Shown here: piece after piece, positions 34,979 through 43,966 of the stretch
Position numbering within the stretch: position 1 is the first letter of the stretch
Layout: every line of letters starts with the position of its first letter
Source: Bryobacterales bacterium
Lineage (GTDB): Bacteria; Acidobacteriota; Terriglobia; Bryobacterales; Bryobacteraceae
DNA length: 64,000 bases
Assembly: GCA_026954325.1 (NCBI GenBank)
Contig: JAIXKK010000200.1
Location: forward strand, 105,804-169,803
Direction of reading: 5' to 3'
Made by a program: the position numbers and the translations under genes
Notes under the pieces: model-generated
The model's input: the letters and a program-made list of their open reading frames with translations, nothing else
Told to the model about the DNA's origin: nothing
Database searches by the model: none

Positions 34979-35057
34979 CTGGATACGAACAGTATACATG
35001 GTTCGAGATAGCCTCTCGGGGCGAACGCAGCTCGAACGCGATATCGATTGTATCCAG
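34979..35057. promoter_or_regulatory. Inverted repeat CTGGATAC/GTATCCAG in the divergent promoter region
   Basis: CTGGATAC at 34979-34986 and its reverse complement GTATCCAG at 35050-35057 face each other across the intergenic region between the M20 peptidase and the TonB receptor. The arms could be separate half-sites or a looping operator. No function is proven. Confidence 0.35.
34992..34997. promoter_or_regulatory. GTATAC palindrome, candidate GntR/FCD operator upstream of the M20 peptidase
   Basis: AGTATACATG lies 15 bases upstream of the M20 start codon. FCD-type GntR regulators often bind short palindromes of the TTGTATACAA type. Only five GTATAC sites were noticed in the window, three of them in divergent promoters of this locus. 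Confidence 0.4.
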
Positions 35058-35092
35058 CCAGTTGGACACCGATTGATTCATGCATCCTGTTG

Positions 35093-35098
35093 GTATAC
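35093..35098. promoter_or_regulatory. GTATAC palindrome, candidate operator upstream of the TonB receptor
   Basis: TTGGTATACATTTG lies about 30 bases before the proposed GTG start of the receptor and shares TATACAT with the site at 34992. Confidence 0.4.
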
Positions 35099-35127
35099 AT
35101 TTGTGGAACCTTGTCAGGAGGTCCATT

Positions 35128-38100
35128 GTGCTCACTCGTACGCTTGCTCGCGGAATCGCAGCCGCGTTCCTTCTCTTCTCTGTCGCCGCGGTTCAGGCGC
35201 AGACCACGGCCACGGAAATTCTCGGGCTCGTCAAGGACACAACCGGCGCCGTTATCGCGGGAGCCCAAATCACCATTACTCGCGTGGCCACGGGGACGCG
35301 CCTAACCAAGATCACGAATGACAGCGGCGAATACACTTTTCCGCTCATCGAAATCGGACTCTACACCGTGCGCGCGGAGATGCAGGGCTTCCGTTCGCAG
35401 ACCGTTACCGATCTGAAAGTGGAGACGCAGCAGAAAGCTCGCGTCGACTTCACTCTCGAGGTCGGCAACGTCACCGAGAGCGTGGAGGTGGTTGCATCGA
35501 GCGCGGTGCTCGAGACGGAGAACTCCGCCGTCGGCCAGGTGATCGAGAATAAGCGTATTTCCGATCTGCCGTTGAACGGCCGCAACCTGATCCACTTGGC
35601 AGCCATGGTGCCGGGGGTCCAATACGGCAGCCGCAGCGGCGGCGCCGACGGCCAGGGGGGCTTTCCTATCCCTGGCGGCGGCATGTCCGTGATCGCCAAC
35701 GGACAGCGTGAAGTGCATCAGAGCATCACGCTCGATGGCGTCGAATCCATTGCGCCGCTTTACAATATCTCGAGCTTTACTCCGTCCATCGACGCGGTGG
35801 AAGAGTTCAAGGTCCAGACGGGATCTTATTCCGCCGAGTTCGGACAAAGCTCCGGGGCGCGCGTGGAAGTCTCGCTGAAGACCGGCACGAACTCGCTGCA
35901 CGCCACGGCATGGGAGTTCCTTCGCAACGATGCCTTCGACGCGGAGAACTTCTTCCTGAACTTCCAGCGTCCGGTGAGCGCGGGCCGGCTGAAGAAAGAC
36001 CGTCTGCGCCGGAATCAGTTCGGGGGCTTTATCAGCGGACCCGTCATCAAGAACAGAACCTTCTGGTCTTTCAACTACGAAGAGCGCCGGCAGACTCAGG
36101 AGAGTGTCATCACCGCCTGGTGGCCGAGCCAGGACTTCCGCGGAGGGGATTTTTCGAGGTTGCTGAACCCGCCCACCAATCCGGCAACCGGCAGACCCGT
36201 CCGGGCGCCCATTGTCATTTACGACGCCCTTAACGGGACCCCGTTCACCGGCAACATCATTCCATCCTCCCGTTTGCACCCTGGTTCGCAAAACGTCATT
36301 AGCAAGTACCTTCCGCTGCCCGATTTTCAGCAACTCGACCCGCTCGACTTCACTGCCAGCCGCGCGGTGCCGAGCATCATCGGGGCGCGGCAATATTTCG
36401 GCCGCCTGGACCATAACTTCTCGAGCAAGGACAGGGTGTTCGGCCGTTTCGCACTCGACAAATCGAACTGGCAGGCGAACCAGATCAATCCGAATTTCCC
36501 CGAGGACCGCATCTCGGACGCCTACAACGTAGCTACACAATGGCTGCACACGTTCAGTCCGAACGTGCTTCACGAACTGCGGTTCGGCATCAACAACTGG
36601 GGCGATAACTACATCAACCCCCGCTCGAATTCCAACTTCGACGTGGACTCGCTCGGCATCGGCAAGTTCCGCGTCGCCGGTGACGGGAACCGCAAGTTTA
36701 CGCCGGCGGAGGCCGGAATCCCGGGGATCGGGTTCACCATCGGCGACCTGAACGGCCGCACGGACGATACATACAGCTACCAGATCGCGGACAACCTTTC
36801 CGTCATCCGCGGCAAGCATTCGTTGAAGACCGGGGTGCTGATTGTCCATGCGGCCATGGATCGCCGGGCGGCGAACCTGACTCGCGGGGCCCTCAGTTTC
36901 TCTCCGAACGAAAGCGGATTGGACTTCGCATCGTTCGTGCTTGGCTACCCGAACCGCGCCCAAACGGCGGAAGGCTACCCGTCGGTCAACATGCGGTCGC
37001 GGCGCGTGGGCGCCTACGTTACCGACGAATGGAGAGTGAAGAGCAACCTGACGATCACCGCCGGATTGCGCTTTGACTATATGGGCAACCCCTATGATCT
37101 GCTGGGCCACGTGCGCACGATAAGCCTCGAGCGGCCCTACACGACGCCGGGCGGGGCACAGATCCCGACCATCTTCCCGCCGGTGGAATCGGCGGAGGCG
37201 AAGCAGAAGTTCTGGAAGCAGGTGGCGCCTTTCTGGCAGCCGCGTCTCGGCATCGCCTACCGCCCGAGTTCGAAATGGGTGATCCGCACAGGCGCCGGGC
37301 AGTATACCAGTCCACAGCACTTCGTCCAGATCAGCACGGCGAACCTGATGCCGCCGCTTTCGGGATTCCAGCAATATGACTCGATCACGGACGCCGTGCC
37401 CGGTTCGCCCACGCGCATGTTCCGCGCCGGGCTGCCCATTCTCACGCTCAACGATCCTTTCGTCGGCTCGGTGGCGACTCCTCCCGTGAGCGTGTGGCGG
37501 CTGGAACCCGACCGGCGGGAGCGCGACGTCTGGCAATGGAGTTTCGACATCCAGAGGGAGTTGCCGGGAGCCATGCTGCTGACGGTGGGCTACGTCGGCA
37601 GCAAGACGACGCACTCGGCGAACTCGTATGAGAACTTCAACGGCGCGATGCCATCCACGAATACCAATTTCCAGAACCGGCGTCCGATTCAACAATTCTT
37701 CGATCCGTCCCAGCCGGAGAAGGGCATTCAAACGCTGGGCCGCATCTTCGCATTTGACTCGTATTCGAATCAGCACTATCACGGGTTGCAAACGAAACTC
37801 GAGAAGCGCTATTCGAGCGGCCTCAGTTTCGGCGTCTCCTACACCTACAGCAAAGCCAACGGTGACGGCGAGGACGGCGGCAACGAGGGCGCGATGCGCC
37901 AGGTGGCTCTTGACCGGGCCGGGTCACGCGGCCGAACAGCTTTCGATCTCACGCACAACGCGGTCATCCATTTTGTCTACGAACTTCCCTTCGCGAAGAA
38001 GATGACGGGGATCCCCGGAGCCGTTCTGAAGGGCTGGCAAACCAATGGGATTCTCTCGCTTCGCTCCGGCTTCCCCTGGACACCCACCGTCGGTTTCAAC

Positions 38101-38523
38101 GACTTGAACACGGGCGGCGACGGCACCCCCATCCGTCCCGACCGGTTGAAGGACGGCCGCCTGGACAACGCCTCGCGCGACCTTTGGTATGACCCGAGCG
38201 CGTTCCAACGGGTGAACTGCAACATCGCCAGCCGCCCCGATCTTTGCCACTACGGAAACTCCGGGCGCAACATCATGGATTCACCGGGCCAGCGGAACAT
38301 TGATTTCTCCCTGTTCAAGAATTTCTCGGTTACCGAACGGATGAAGGTACAGTTCCGCGCTGAGGGATTCAACGCTTTCAACACCCCCTATTTCGGCCAG
38401 CCGAACAACCTTGGGTTCGTCTCGCTGGCGTCCATTACCCCCGATGCGCCGCGCGTGGGCGAGATCCGGAGCCTTCGGGCGGCGATGCGGGTGATGCAGT
38501 TCGGACTGAAATTCAGCTTTTGA
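35128..38523 (+). CDS. TonB-dependent receptor, Oar-like, with carboxypeptidase-regulatory domain
   Basis: A 1131-residue outer-membrane receptor. I choose GTG at 35128, preceded six bases upstream by AGGAGG, because it places the signal peptide (VLTRTLARGIAAAFLLFSVA) at the N-terminus; an ATG at 35080 would add 16 unlikely residues. Order: regulatory domain (GLVKDTTGAVIAGAQITI), plug (NKRISDLPLNGRNLIHLAAMVPGV, LDGVESIAPLYN), then the barrel ending in LKFSF. LPLNGRN is the signature of the acidobacterial Oar group. It is divergent from the M20 peptidase operon and shares its control region, so it is probably the uptake gate for that pathway's substrate. Confidence 0.93.
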   Translation: MLTRTLARGIAAAFLLFSVAAVQAQTTATEILGLVKDTTGAVIAGAQITITRVATGTRLTKITNDSGEYTFPLIEIGLYTVRAEMQGFRSQTVTDLKVETQQKARVDFTLEVGNVTESVEVVASSAVLETENSAVGQVIENKRISDLPLNGRNLIHLAAMVPGVQYGSRSGGADGQGGFPIPGGGMSVIANGQREVHQSITLDGVESIAPLYNISSFTPSIDAVEEFKVQTGSYSAEFGQSSGARVEVSLKTGTNSLHATAWEFLRNDAFDAENFFLNFQRPVSAGRLKKDRLRRNQFGGFISGPVIKNRTFWSFNYEERRQTQESVITAWWPSQDFRGGDFSRLLNPPTNPATGRPVRAPIVIYDALNGTPFTGNIIPSSRLHPGSQNVISKYLPLPDFQQLDPLDFTASRAVPSIIGARQYFGRLDHNFSSKDRVFGRFALDKSNWQANQINPNFPEDRISDAYNVATQWLHTFSPNVLHELRFGINNWGDNYINPRSNSNFDVDSLGIGKFRVAGDGNRKFTPAEAGIPGIGFTIGDLNGRTDDTYSYQIADNLSVIRGKHSLKTGVLIVHAAMDRRAANLTRGALSFSPNESGLDFASFVLGYPNRAQTAEGYPSVNMRSRRVGAYVTDEWRVKSNLTITAGLRFDYMGNPYDLLGHVRTISLERPYTTPGGAQIPTIFPPVESAEAKQKFWKQVAPFWQPRLGIAYRPSSKWVIRTGAGQYTSPQHFVQISTANLMPPLSGFQQYDSITDAVPGSPTRMFRAGLPILTLNDPFVGSVATPPVSVWRLEPDRRERDVWQWSFDIQRELPGAMLLTVGYVGSKTTHSANSYENFNGAMPSTNTNFQNRRPIQQFFDPSQPEKGIQTLGRIFAFDSYSNQHYHGLQTKLEKRYSSGLSFGVSYTYSKANGDGEDGGNEGAMRQVALDRAGSRGRTAFDLTHNAVIHFVYELPFAKKMTGIPGAVLKGWQTNGILSLRSGFPWTPTVGFNDLNTGGDGTPIRPDRLKDGRLDNASRDLWYDPSAFQRVNCNIASRPDLCHYGNSGRNIMDSPGQRNIDFSLFKNFSVTERMKVQFRAEGFNAFNTPYFGQPNNLGFVSLASITPDAPRVGEIRSLRAAMRVMQFGLKFSF

Positions 38524-38557
38524 GCGTGCCGTGAGCCAAGCGGCGGGATGGCGCGAG

Positions 38558-39946
38558 CTAACCCCGCGCCCGCCGCGCCCAGCTCATATCCCAGAACGCC
38601 CACAGCAGCACCGCCGCGATAATCAAGGGCCAGGCGCCCACATGGAAGGCCACATCATAAGACCCGGTCTTGTCGATGTAGGCTCCGAGCGGCTTCTGCA
38701 GGCTGGAAGGGATCACCCAAGCCACGAACGCCAGAAGACCGGTCACCAGTCCGATATGCTCCTTCGACAACTCCTGAGTGAAGGAGTAGTAACAAGGGAA
38801 GACTCCCAAACTTCCCGCCGCCAGAAGCAGCAGGACAGTCATGGAAGCATAGGCTGGCGGAACCCCCGGGATGGCCAGTTCGCCGCGCGCGAGCATGGGC
38901 AACACCATGGCGGGCATGACCATAATGCTGCAAACAGTGAACACCATCAGCCGCGCCCTCAGCACGGAAAGGCCGCGCTTGTGCAGCCAGACGCTGGCCA
39001 CCCCGGCGAGCAGGCATCCGATGTCGGTGCAGATGTAGTAGACCGGCAGGATGCGTCCCAGGGTCTGATCTTCGGTGAAGGCAAGACCTGCTTTGTCCTG
39101 AAGCGCCAAGGGGAGCCAAACGCGGTACATCGACCATGTTCCATTGAGGCAGCAGACGACCACGGTGAGAAGCCAGAAATGGTAATCCCCCATCAGGCGG
39201 CGGAAGGAGACAATCCACGACTGCTTTTCAGGAACTGGTCCGGAGGAGGCCTGCGCGGGCGCATCGAGGCTTCCGCCGCGCATGGTGATCATCCAGGCTC
39301 CGACCCAGAACATGCCGGCCAGGCCAATGACGGTGAAGGGCATGCGCCAGCTTCCTTCGGCATCCGTCAGCATGGCGTTGATGATGAACGGGGTGACAAT
39401 GGCGCCGATGGAAACGCCGCTCTGGAGAACGCTGTTTCCGAGAGTCCAGTCCTTGGGATCGAGCAGTCGCTGGGTGGTCTGAATGCCGCACGGCCAGTGG
39501 CCTGATTCGAAGAATCCCAACAGGGTGCGGCAGACCAGCAAACTGCCCAACGCCGCGGCGACGCCGGTCAACGCCTGTGCGGGCGCCCAGATGGCGGCGA
39601 GCGTGGTTCCGATCAGCCCGCCGTGCCCGGCATAGCCCGTGAGGATTCCCATTACTGACCACAGGAACAGGATCAGCGGATATAACAGGCGTGTGCTGAC
39701 GCGATCCACAATGAGACCAAACAGGATGGAGCCGCAGGCGAAGGCGTAACCGAAATACTGCTCCACCATGCCGTAGTCGGCTTTGCTCAGGTGGAGTTCG
39801 TCGATCATGCGGCGGGAGACGCTGGCGAGCGTCATGCGATCCATGTAGTTGATGGTGCTCGCGAATAAGAGCAGCGCGCACACCCACCATTTCCAGGCCG
39901 AACTGGTTACGGCTACCTGTGGTTCCGTTTTCGTCAAGACCAGCAC
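38558..39946 (-). CDS. MFS transporter (anion:cation symporter-like)
   Basis: A 462-residue inner-membrane transporter with 12 predicted hydrophobic segments. TINYMDRMTLASVS in the first segment is the mark of the ACS family (hexuronate, phthalate and tartrate transporters), which move organic anions with protons. It lacks a signal peptide and overlaps the 3' end of the upstream creatininase-like gene by 13 bases, so both are co-translated. Together with the divergent receptor, uptake across both membranes would be covered: receptor outside, MFS inside. Substrate unknown, probably a small acid. Confidence 0.9.
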   Translation of the reverse strand: MLVLTKTEPQVAVTSSAWKWWVCALLLFASTINYMDRMTLASVSRRMIDELHLSKADYGMVEQYFGYAFACGSILFGLIVDRVSTRLLYPLILFLWSVMGILTGYAGHGGLIGTTLAAIWAPAQALTGVAAALGSLLVCRTLLGFFESGHWPCGIQTTQRLLDPKDWTLGNSVLQSGVSIGAIVTPFIINAMLTDAEGSWRMPFTVIGLAGMFWVGAWMITMRGGSLDAPAQASSGPVPEKQSWIVSFRRLMGDYHFWLLTVVVCCLNGTWSMYRVWLPLALQDKAGLAFTEDQTLGRILPVYYICTDIGCLLAGVASVWLHKRGLSVLRARLMVFTVCSIMVMPAMVLPMLARGELAIPGVPPAYASMTVLLLLAAGSLGVFPCYYSFTQELSKEHIGLVTGLLAFVAWVIPSSLQKPLGAYIDKTGSYDVAFHVGAWPLIIAAVLLWAFWDMSWARRARG

Positions 39947-40689
39947 CCGCCGTCCCAGTTCTCCATTTCGGCAAGGAATTTCACTACTCCGGCGGAAAAG
40001 CTGTTGAACAGGAACTCACCCTTCTCGGGGTTTGCATGTTCAGGGGAGCCGATGTGGCCGGTGGGCGTGCGGTCTTTCGTAATCCACCCGCGGTAACCGG
40101 GAGCGAATCCATCGCCGAAAGGCACTGTCTGAAGTTGTGAAACGTCACCCGCCACCAGGTGCGGCGCCAATCTCTGCATCATGGATGTTTCCCACTCGCA
40201 GGCGTGACCCATTGCGTGTTGGGTGAATCCCTCCCGCTCCTCGAAGGGTTTGGCCAGGTCCCAGTATGAGGCGAACAGCAACAGCAGATCGGCGCGGGCG
40301 CGGTAGTTCTGGCGCAGTTCGAAGACCACCTGTTTGCAGGGAATGATGTTGCCGCCGTGCCCGTTGAGAAAGAGGATGCGATGAAAGCCGATGCGGAGCA
40401 GGTTTTCGGCGAGATCATGGAGCAGGTCCAGATAAAGGCGAGGCGAAGCGGACATGGTTCCCGGGTAGTCGATGTGGTGGTGGGAATTTCCAAGCCATTG
40501 GAGGGGCGCGAAAAGAGCGCGGTCCCGGACGGCGGGTTCGGCGCGGCGCACGACCTCGCCGAGCAGCAGGCTGTCGGTATAGACGGGCAGGTGGTGGCCG
40601 TGCTGCTCGACGGCGGCGATAGGGATGGCAACGGGCAGATTGCGGTTCAGGGCCTGGACGGCAGGCCAGGTCAAATCAGCGAGAAACAT
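39934..40689 (-). CDS. Creatininase family protein
   Basis: A 251-residue amidohydrolase of the creatininase fold. Metal ligands are visible in VEQHGHHLP (Glu28, His30, His32), D39, FLNGHGGN and HACEWETSMM. Family members open cyclic amides (creatinine) or deformylate FAPy in riboflavin and F420 synthesis in archaea (ArfB). Here linkage to an MFS anion transporter argues for catabolism of an amide. The F420 cluster lies 24 kb away, so an ArfB role is not supported by position. It is first in its two-gene operon, read from the divergent promoter with GTATAC. Confidence 0.88.
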   Translation of the reverse strand: MFLADLTWPAVQALNRNLPVAIPIAAVEQHGHHLPVYTDSLLLGEVVRRAEPAVRDRALFAPLQWLGNSHHHIDYPGTMSASPRLYLDLLHDLAENLLRIGFHRILFLNGHGGNIIPCKQVVFELRQNYRARADLLLLFASYWDLAKPFEEREGFTQHAMGHACEWETSMMQRLAPHLVAGDVSQLQTVPFGDGFAPGYRGWITKDRTPTGHIGSPEHANPEKGEFLFNSFSAGVVKFLAEMENWDGGCWS

Positions 40690-40755
40690 CTCGATTGGGT
40701 CTCCTGTCTAGGTGAACGCAGGGCATGGCGCGCTGGGCCATGATGCATACACGAA

Positions 40756-40761
40756 GTATAC
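40756..40761. promoter_or_regulatory. GTATAC palindrome between creatininase and dehydrogenase genes
   Basis: GAAGTATACTAG, a near-perfect palindrome 13 bases before the ATG at 40775 and within the 85-bp divergent promoter. It resembles the two sites at 34992 and 35093. Confidence 0.4.
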
Positions 40762-40774
40762 TAGCAATCATTCC

Positions 40775-42964
40775 ATGATCTTCCGGTCAAGTTTGCTTCC
40801 CGCCACCGTCATCGCGGTATCCCTGATTTTCATTGCGCGTCCGGCTCTCTCGCAGCAGCGGCCGTTCGGCATGGAAAAGCGGACTCGATGGCTCACTTCG
40901 CGCATTGCGGGTTCCCCCGACCCGCCGCCGAAGTACCGCCTCACCCGCGCTTTCCCCCGGGTGACGTTTGACCATCCGGTCTACATTGCGCAGGATCCGG
41001 TCTCCGAGCGGCTGCTGGTGGCGGAATACTCTCCGGGCAAAATCTATAGCTTCCTGCCTGGGGATCCAAGCGGAAAAAAAGATCTCTTTCTGAGCATCCC
41101 ACGAGGCATTTCGGCGTTTTCCTTTCATCCCAAGTACAAGGAAAACGGGTATGTCTACGTCTTCAGCCATATTGACCCTCGAATCAAGGGGCCGCAGAAC
41201 AGCCGCGTCTCGCGCTACCAGGTGGAGCGTGGGAGCAATCCTCCGCGGGTGAGGCCCGATTCGGAGGTGATTATTATCGAATGGCCGGGCGGAGGCCACA
41301 ATGGCGGGGAAGCCATTATCGGACCGGACGGCTATCTGTACATCACGACGGGCGACGGCACGAGCGGCTCTGATCCGAACGGGACGGGGCAGGGGCTCAA
41401 TGACCTGCTCGCGGTGATGATGAGACTCGATGTGGATCATCCCGGCGGCGGGCGGCATTACTCCGTTCCCAAGGACAACCCGTTCGTAGGCGTCGCGGGC
41501 GCGCGCCCGGAGATCTGGGCTTATGGGTTCCGCAATCCGTGGCGGTTCAGCTTCGATCCGCGCACGGGGCAGCCCTGGGTGGGAGATGTGGGGCAGGACA
41601 TCTACGAAATGATCGAACTGGTGGAGCGCGGGAGCAATCACGGCTGGAGCGTGATGGAGGGGAGCCACCCTTTTCATCCGAACAGCAGGCGCGGACCGAC
41701 GCCCATTGTGCCGCCGGTGGTGGAGCACCACCACACCGAGGCTCGCAGCATCACGGGCGGATACGTCTACCAGGGAGCGAAGTTTCCGGAACTGCGCGAT
41801 GTGTATGTCTACGGCGACTATCAGTACGGCAAGATGTGGGGCCTTCGTTACGACCACACAGCGAAGAATGTGACGTGGCACGAGGAACTGGTGGACAGCA
41901 ACGTCAGGATGGCCAGCCTCGGTGTCGCCCGGGATGGATCCTTTTATGCGGTGGATTACGACCGCGGATTTATTTTCGAGTTGGAGCGCCAGCCCTCTGC
42001 CACGCCGCATCCGCCGTTTCCGCGCAAACTCAGCGAGACCGGCCTGTTTACTTCCGTGGCCCGTCATGAGACGGCGCCGGGCGTGATCCCGTATTCCATC
42101 AATGCTTCCTTCTGGTCCGACGGAGCCTACAAAGAGCGGTTCTTCGCCGTGCCGGGTGATGATAAGGTCACGTTCCGCGAGTCGGGAGCATGGGAGTTCG
42201 AGGACGGGGCGGTGACCGTGAAGTCGTTCTCGCTCGAGATGGAGGAAGGCAAACCGGCGTCGCGCAAGCATATCGAGACGCGCATCGTGGTCAAACAACT
42301 GGACCGCTGGGTGGGGTACAGCTATCTGTGGAACGATGAGCAGACGGATGCCACGCTGGTGGAAGCCAAGGGTACGGACCGGACCTACGTGATCAAGCAG
42401 CGCGATGGCACGGCGCGCAGACAGCAATGGCATTACCCCAGCCGGAATGAATGCATGTTCTGCCACTCGCGCGCCGCGGGCTTCGCGCTGGGCCTCACCA
42501 CGCCGCAGATGAACCGGACGCATCAATACGCGGCGGTGGAGGATAACCAACTGCGGACTTTTTCGCACATCGGGCTGTTTACCAAGCCATTGGTGAAGCC
42601 GCCCGCGGCCTACCCGGCCTATCCTGATCCTTTCGAGCGTTCCGCTGCCCTGGAAAAGCGGGTGAAGACTTATCTTCAGGTGAACTGTTCGATTTGCCAT
42701 GTGGCCGATGGAGGGGGGAATTCGCTGATGGAACTCGGCTACACGACACCGCTTTCCAAAGCCCGCATCCTGAATGAGCCGCCCATCCATGAGACGTTCG
42801 AAATTGCCAACGCGCGTCTCATCGCTCCCGGCGATCCCCGGCGCTCTGTTTTGCTTCACCGGATGGACCTGAGGGGGCAAGGGCAGATGCCGCCCACGAG
42901 TACGAACCGGGTGGATGAAGCAGGGATCCGGCTGTTGAGCGAATGGATCCGGCAACTTCGCTAG
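40775..42964 (+). CDS. PQQ-dependent sugar dehydrogenase (GSDH-type) fused to a C-terminal di-haem cytochrome c region
   Basis: A 729-residue periplasmic protein. The ATG at 40775 begins a signal peptide (IFRSSLLPATVIAVSLIFIARPALSQ is its run, longer than quoted motifs elsewhere), and no good ribosome binding site is visible. Residues about 55-410 form a six-bladed soluble glucose / L-sorbosone dehydrogenase propeller (AFSFHPKYKENGYVYVF, GPDGYLYITTGDGT, AYGFRNPWRFSFD). Residues about 420-729 carry two CxxCH haem sites, CMFCH near 560 and CSICH near 638, as in SO2930-like di-haem proteins. It would oxidise a sugar or related substrate in the periplasm and pass electrons on internally. Confidence 0.86.
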   Translation: MIFRSSLLPATVIAVSLIFIARPALSQQRPFGMEKRTRWLTSRIAGSPDPPPKYRLTRAFPRVTFDHPVYIAQDPVSERLLVAEYSPGKIYSFLPGDPSGKKDLFLSIPRGISAFSFHPKYKENGYVYVFSHIDPRIKGPQNSRVSRYQVERGSNPPRVRPDSEVIIIEWPGGGHNGGEAIIGPDGYLYITTGDGTSGSDPNGTGQGLNDLLAVMMRLDVDHPGGGRHYSVPKDNPFVGVAGARPEIWAYGFRNPWRFSFDPRTGQPWVGDVGQDIYEMIELVERGSNHGWSVMEGSHPFHPNSRRGPTPIVPPVVEHHHTEARSITGGYVYQGAKFPELRDVYVYGDYQYGKMWGLRYDHTAKNVTWHEELVDSNVRMASLGVARDGSFYAVDYDRGFIFELERQPSATPHPPFPRKLSETGLFTSVARHETAPGVIPYSINASFWSDGAYKERFFAVPGDDKVTFRESGAWEFEDGAVTVKSFSLEMEEGKPASRKHIETRIVVKQLDRWVGYSYLWNDEQTDATLVEAKGTDRTYVIKQRDGTARRQQWHYPSRNECMFCHSRAAGFALGLTTPQMNRTHQYAAVEDNQLRTFSHIGLFTKPLVKPPAAYPAYPDPFERSAALEKRVKTYLQVNCSICHVADGGGNSLMELGYTTPLSKARILNEPPIHETFEIANARLIAPGDPRRSVLLHRMDLRGQGQMPPTSTNRVDEAGIRLLSEWIRQLR

Positions 42965-42969
42965 GCTGC

Positions 42970-43650
42970 TCATTTGACGATGAGGAGCAGATGGTTGGGG
43001 CCGGAATCCGGGTCCTGCCAGCGGGAATCGCCGGCGGCTTGGTTCGCCGGCCCGTTTTCGGGGAGGATTTCGGCGTTTTGGCGAGGCTTCGTTTTGTCAT
43101 TTTGCAAATCAGGCACTTCGGGGCTCTCCGCGGCGGGTTGAGAGGTGTGGGTGGTGGAGTGGCTTTGCTCTTCTTCCGGGTCCGGCACGGGGGATGGAAC
43201 AGTGCGTGCCTTTTGCAATAAAACGAGTTGTTTCACGCCGCGGTAGTAGGAGCGCTCATTGAGGGTCTGGTGGCGGGTGTAGCGCTCGAGTTTGGCTGTG
43301 ATGGCAGAGTCGCCGGAGGCAAGCGGGTCGGCGCCGGTTTCCTCATATAGGGCGAAGGTCAGTTTTTCGATGCGGCGGACGTTCCACGCGGCGAGGCTGA
43401 TGCGGCGGAAGAGGTCCTCTTGCTGAACGCCTTGGGGCTGGAGTTCCTGGCGGAGTTTGATAAGGAATTCGCCGTAACATTGCCGGTCTTCGGGAGCGAC
43501 GATGGCGAAGGAGGCGGACAAGCCTTCCTTGAGAGCGTTGCGGCTGGAAGCGGCTTTACCGGCGGAGGTCTTGGGGCCGGTGGATTTGCGCGCATTTTCA
43601 CGGTTGATTTGCGCGCGGGAGCGGGATTTGTTGAAAAGAGAGCCGAGCAT
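42970..43650 (-). CDS. Conserved hypothetical protein (STGPKT-motif family)
   Basis: A 226-residue soluble, basic and low-complexity protein. The N-terminus INRENARKSTGPKTSAGKAASSRNALKEGLSA is a motif found in a large, uncharacterised family that is often present in many copies in Acidobacteriota and Planctomycetota. The middle (residues about 60-155) is helical, and the C-terminal 70 residues are rich in Pro, Glu, Ser and Thr and are probably disordered. Members tend to lie near mobile or accessory DNA, and here the gene borders a decayed integrative element. Function unknown. Confidence 0.65.
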   Translation of the reverse strand: MLGSLFNKSRSRAQINRENARKSTGPKTSAGKAASSRNALKEGLSASFAIVAPEDRQCYGEFLIKLRQELQPQGVQQEDLFRRISLAAWNVRRIEKLTFALYEETGADPLASGDSAITAKLERYTRHQTLNERSYYRGVKQLVLLQKARTVPSPVPDPEEEQSHSTTHTSQPAAESPEVPDLQNDKTKPRQNAEILPENGPANQAAGDSRWQDPDSGPNHLLLIVK

Positions 43651-43966
43651 GGGGAGGTTCTCGCTGAGATGTATTTGGATAAGGCTATTGGCTTTATCCG
43701 GCTTCAGGGTAGCCTATGGAGATGCGGCGGGCGGGGGTGGCGTGTGGAAAACAGTTGAATTGATTAAGAAAATAAAGTTAGAACGCAAGTCACCCAAATA
43801 ATTTCACGCAGAGGCGCGGAGGCCGCGGAGTTCTTGAGATTGGGCTTACAGGAACCGCGTTCCACGGTTGCCAAGGAGGCCGCCCTTTTCGCCGGCCATA
43901 TACGCCATCACGCGCCGGGAGCGAACTGGCCACGCCCCGCACCACTGACGAATCCGTGGTCAAATA
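43651..43966. other. Intergenic region at the left edge of the decayed element
   Basis: Some 315 bases with no recognisable gene. TTTCACGCAGAGGCGCGGAGGCCGCGGAG-like sequence at about 43801-43830 has the look of the dispersed ACGCAGAGGCGCAGAG repeats seen in many bacterial genomes. Base composition becomes more AT-rich just before it (43755-43800). Confidence 0.45.

Noticed and set aside
39934..40689. ArfB-type formamide hydrolase for F420 or riboflavin synthesis
   Set aside because: The protein is of the right family, but it is operonic with an MFS anion transporter and 24 kb from the cof genes, and bacterial F420 pathways do not need it.
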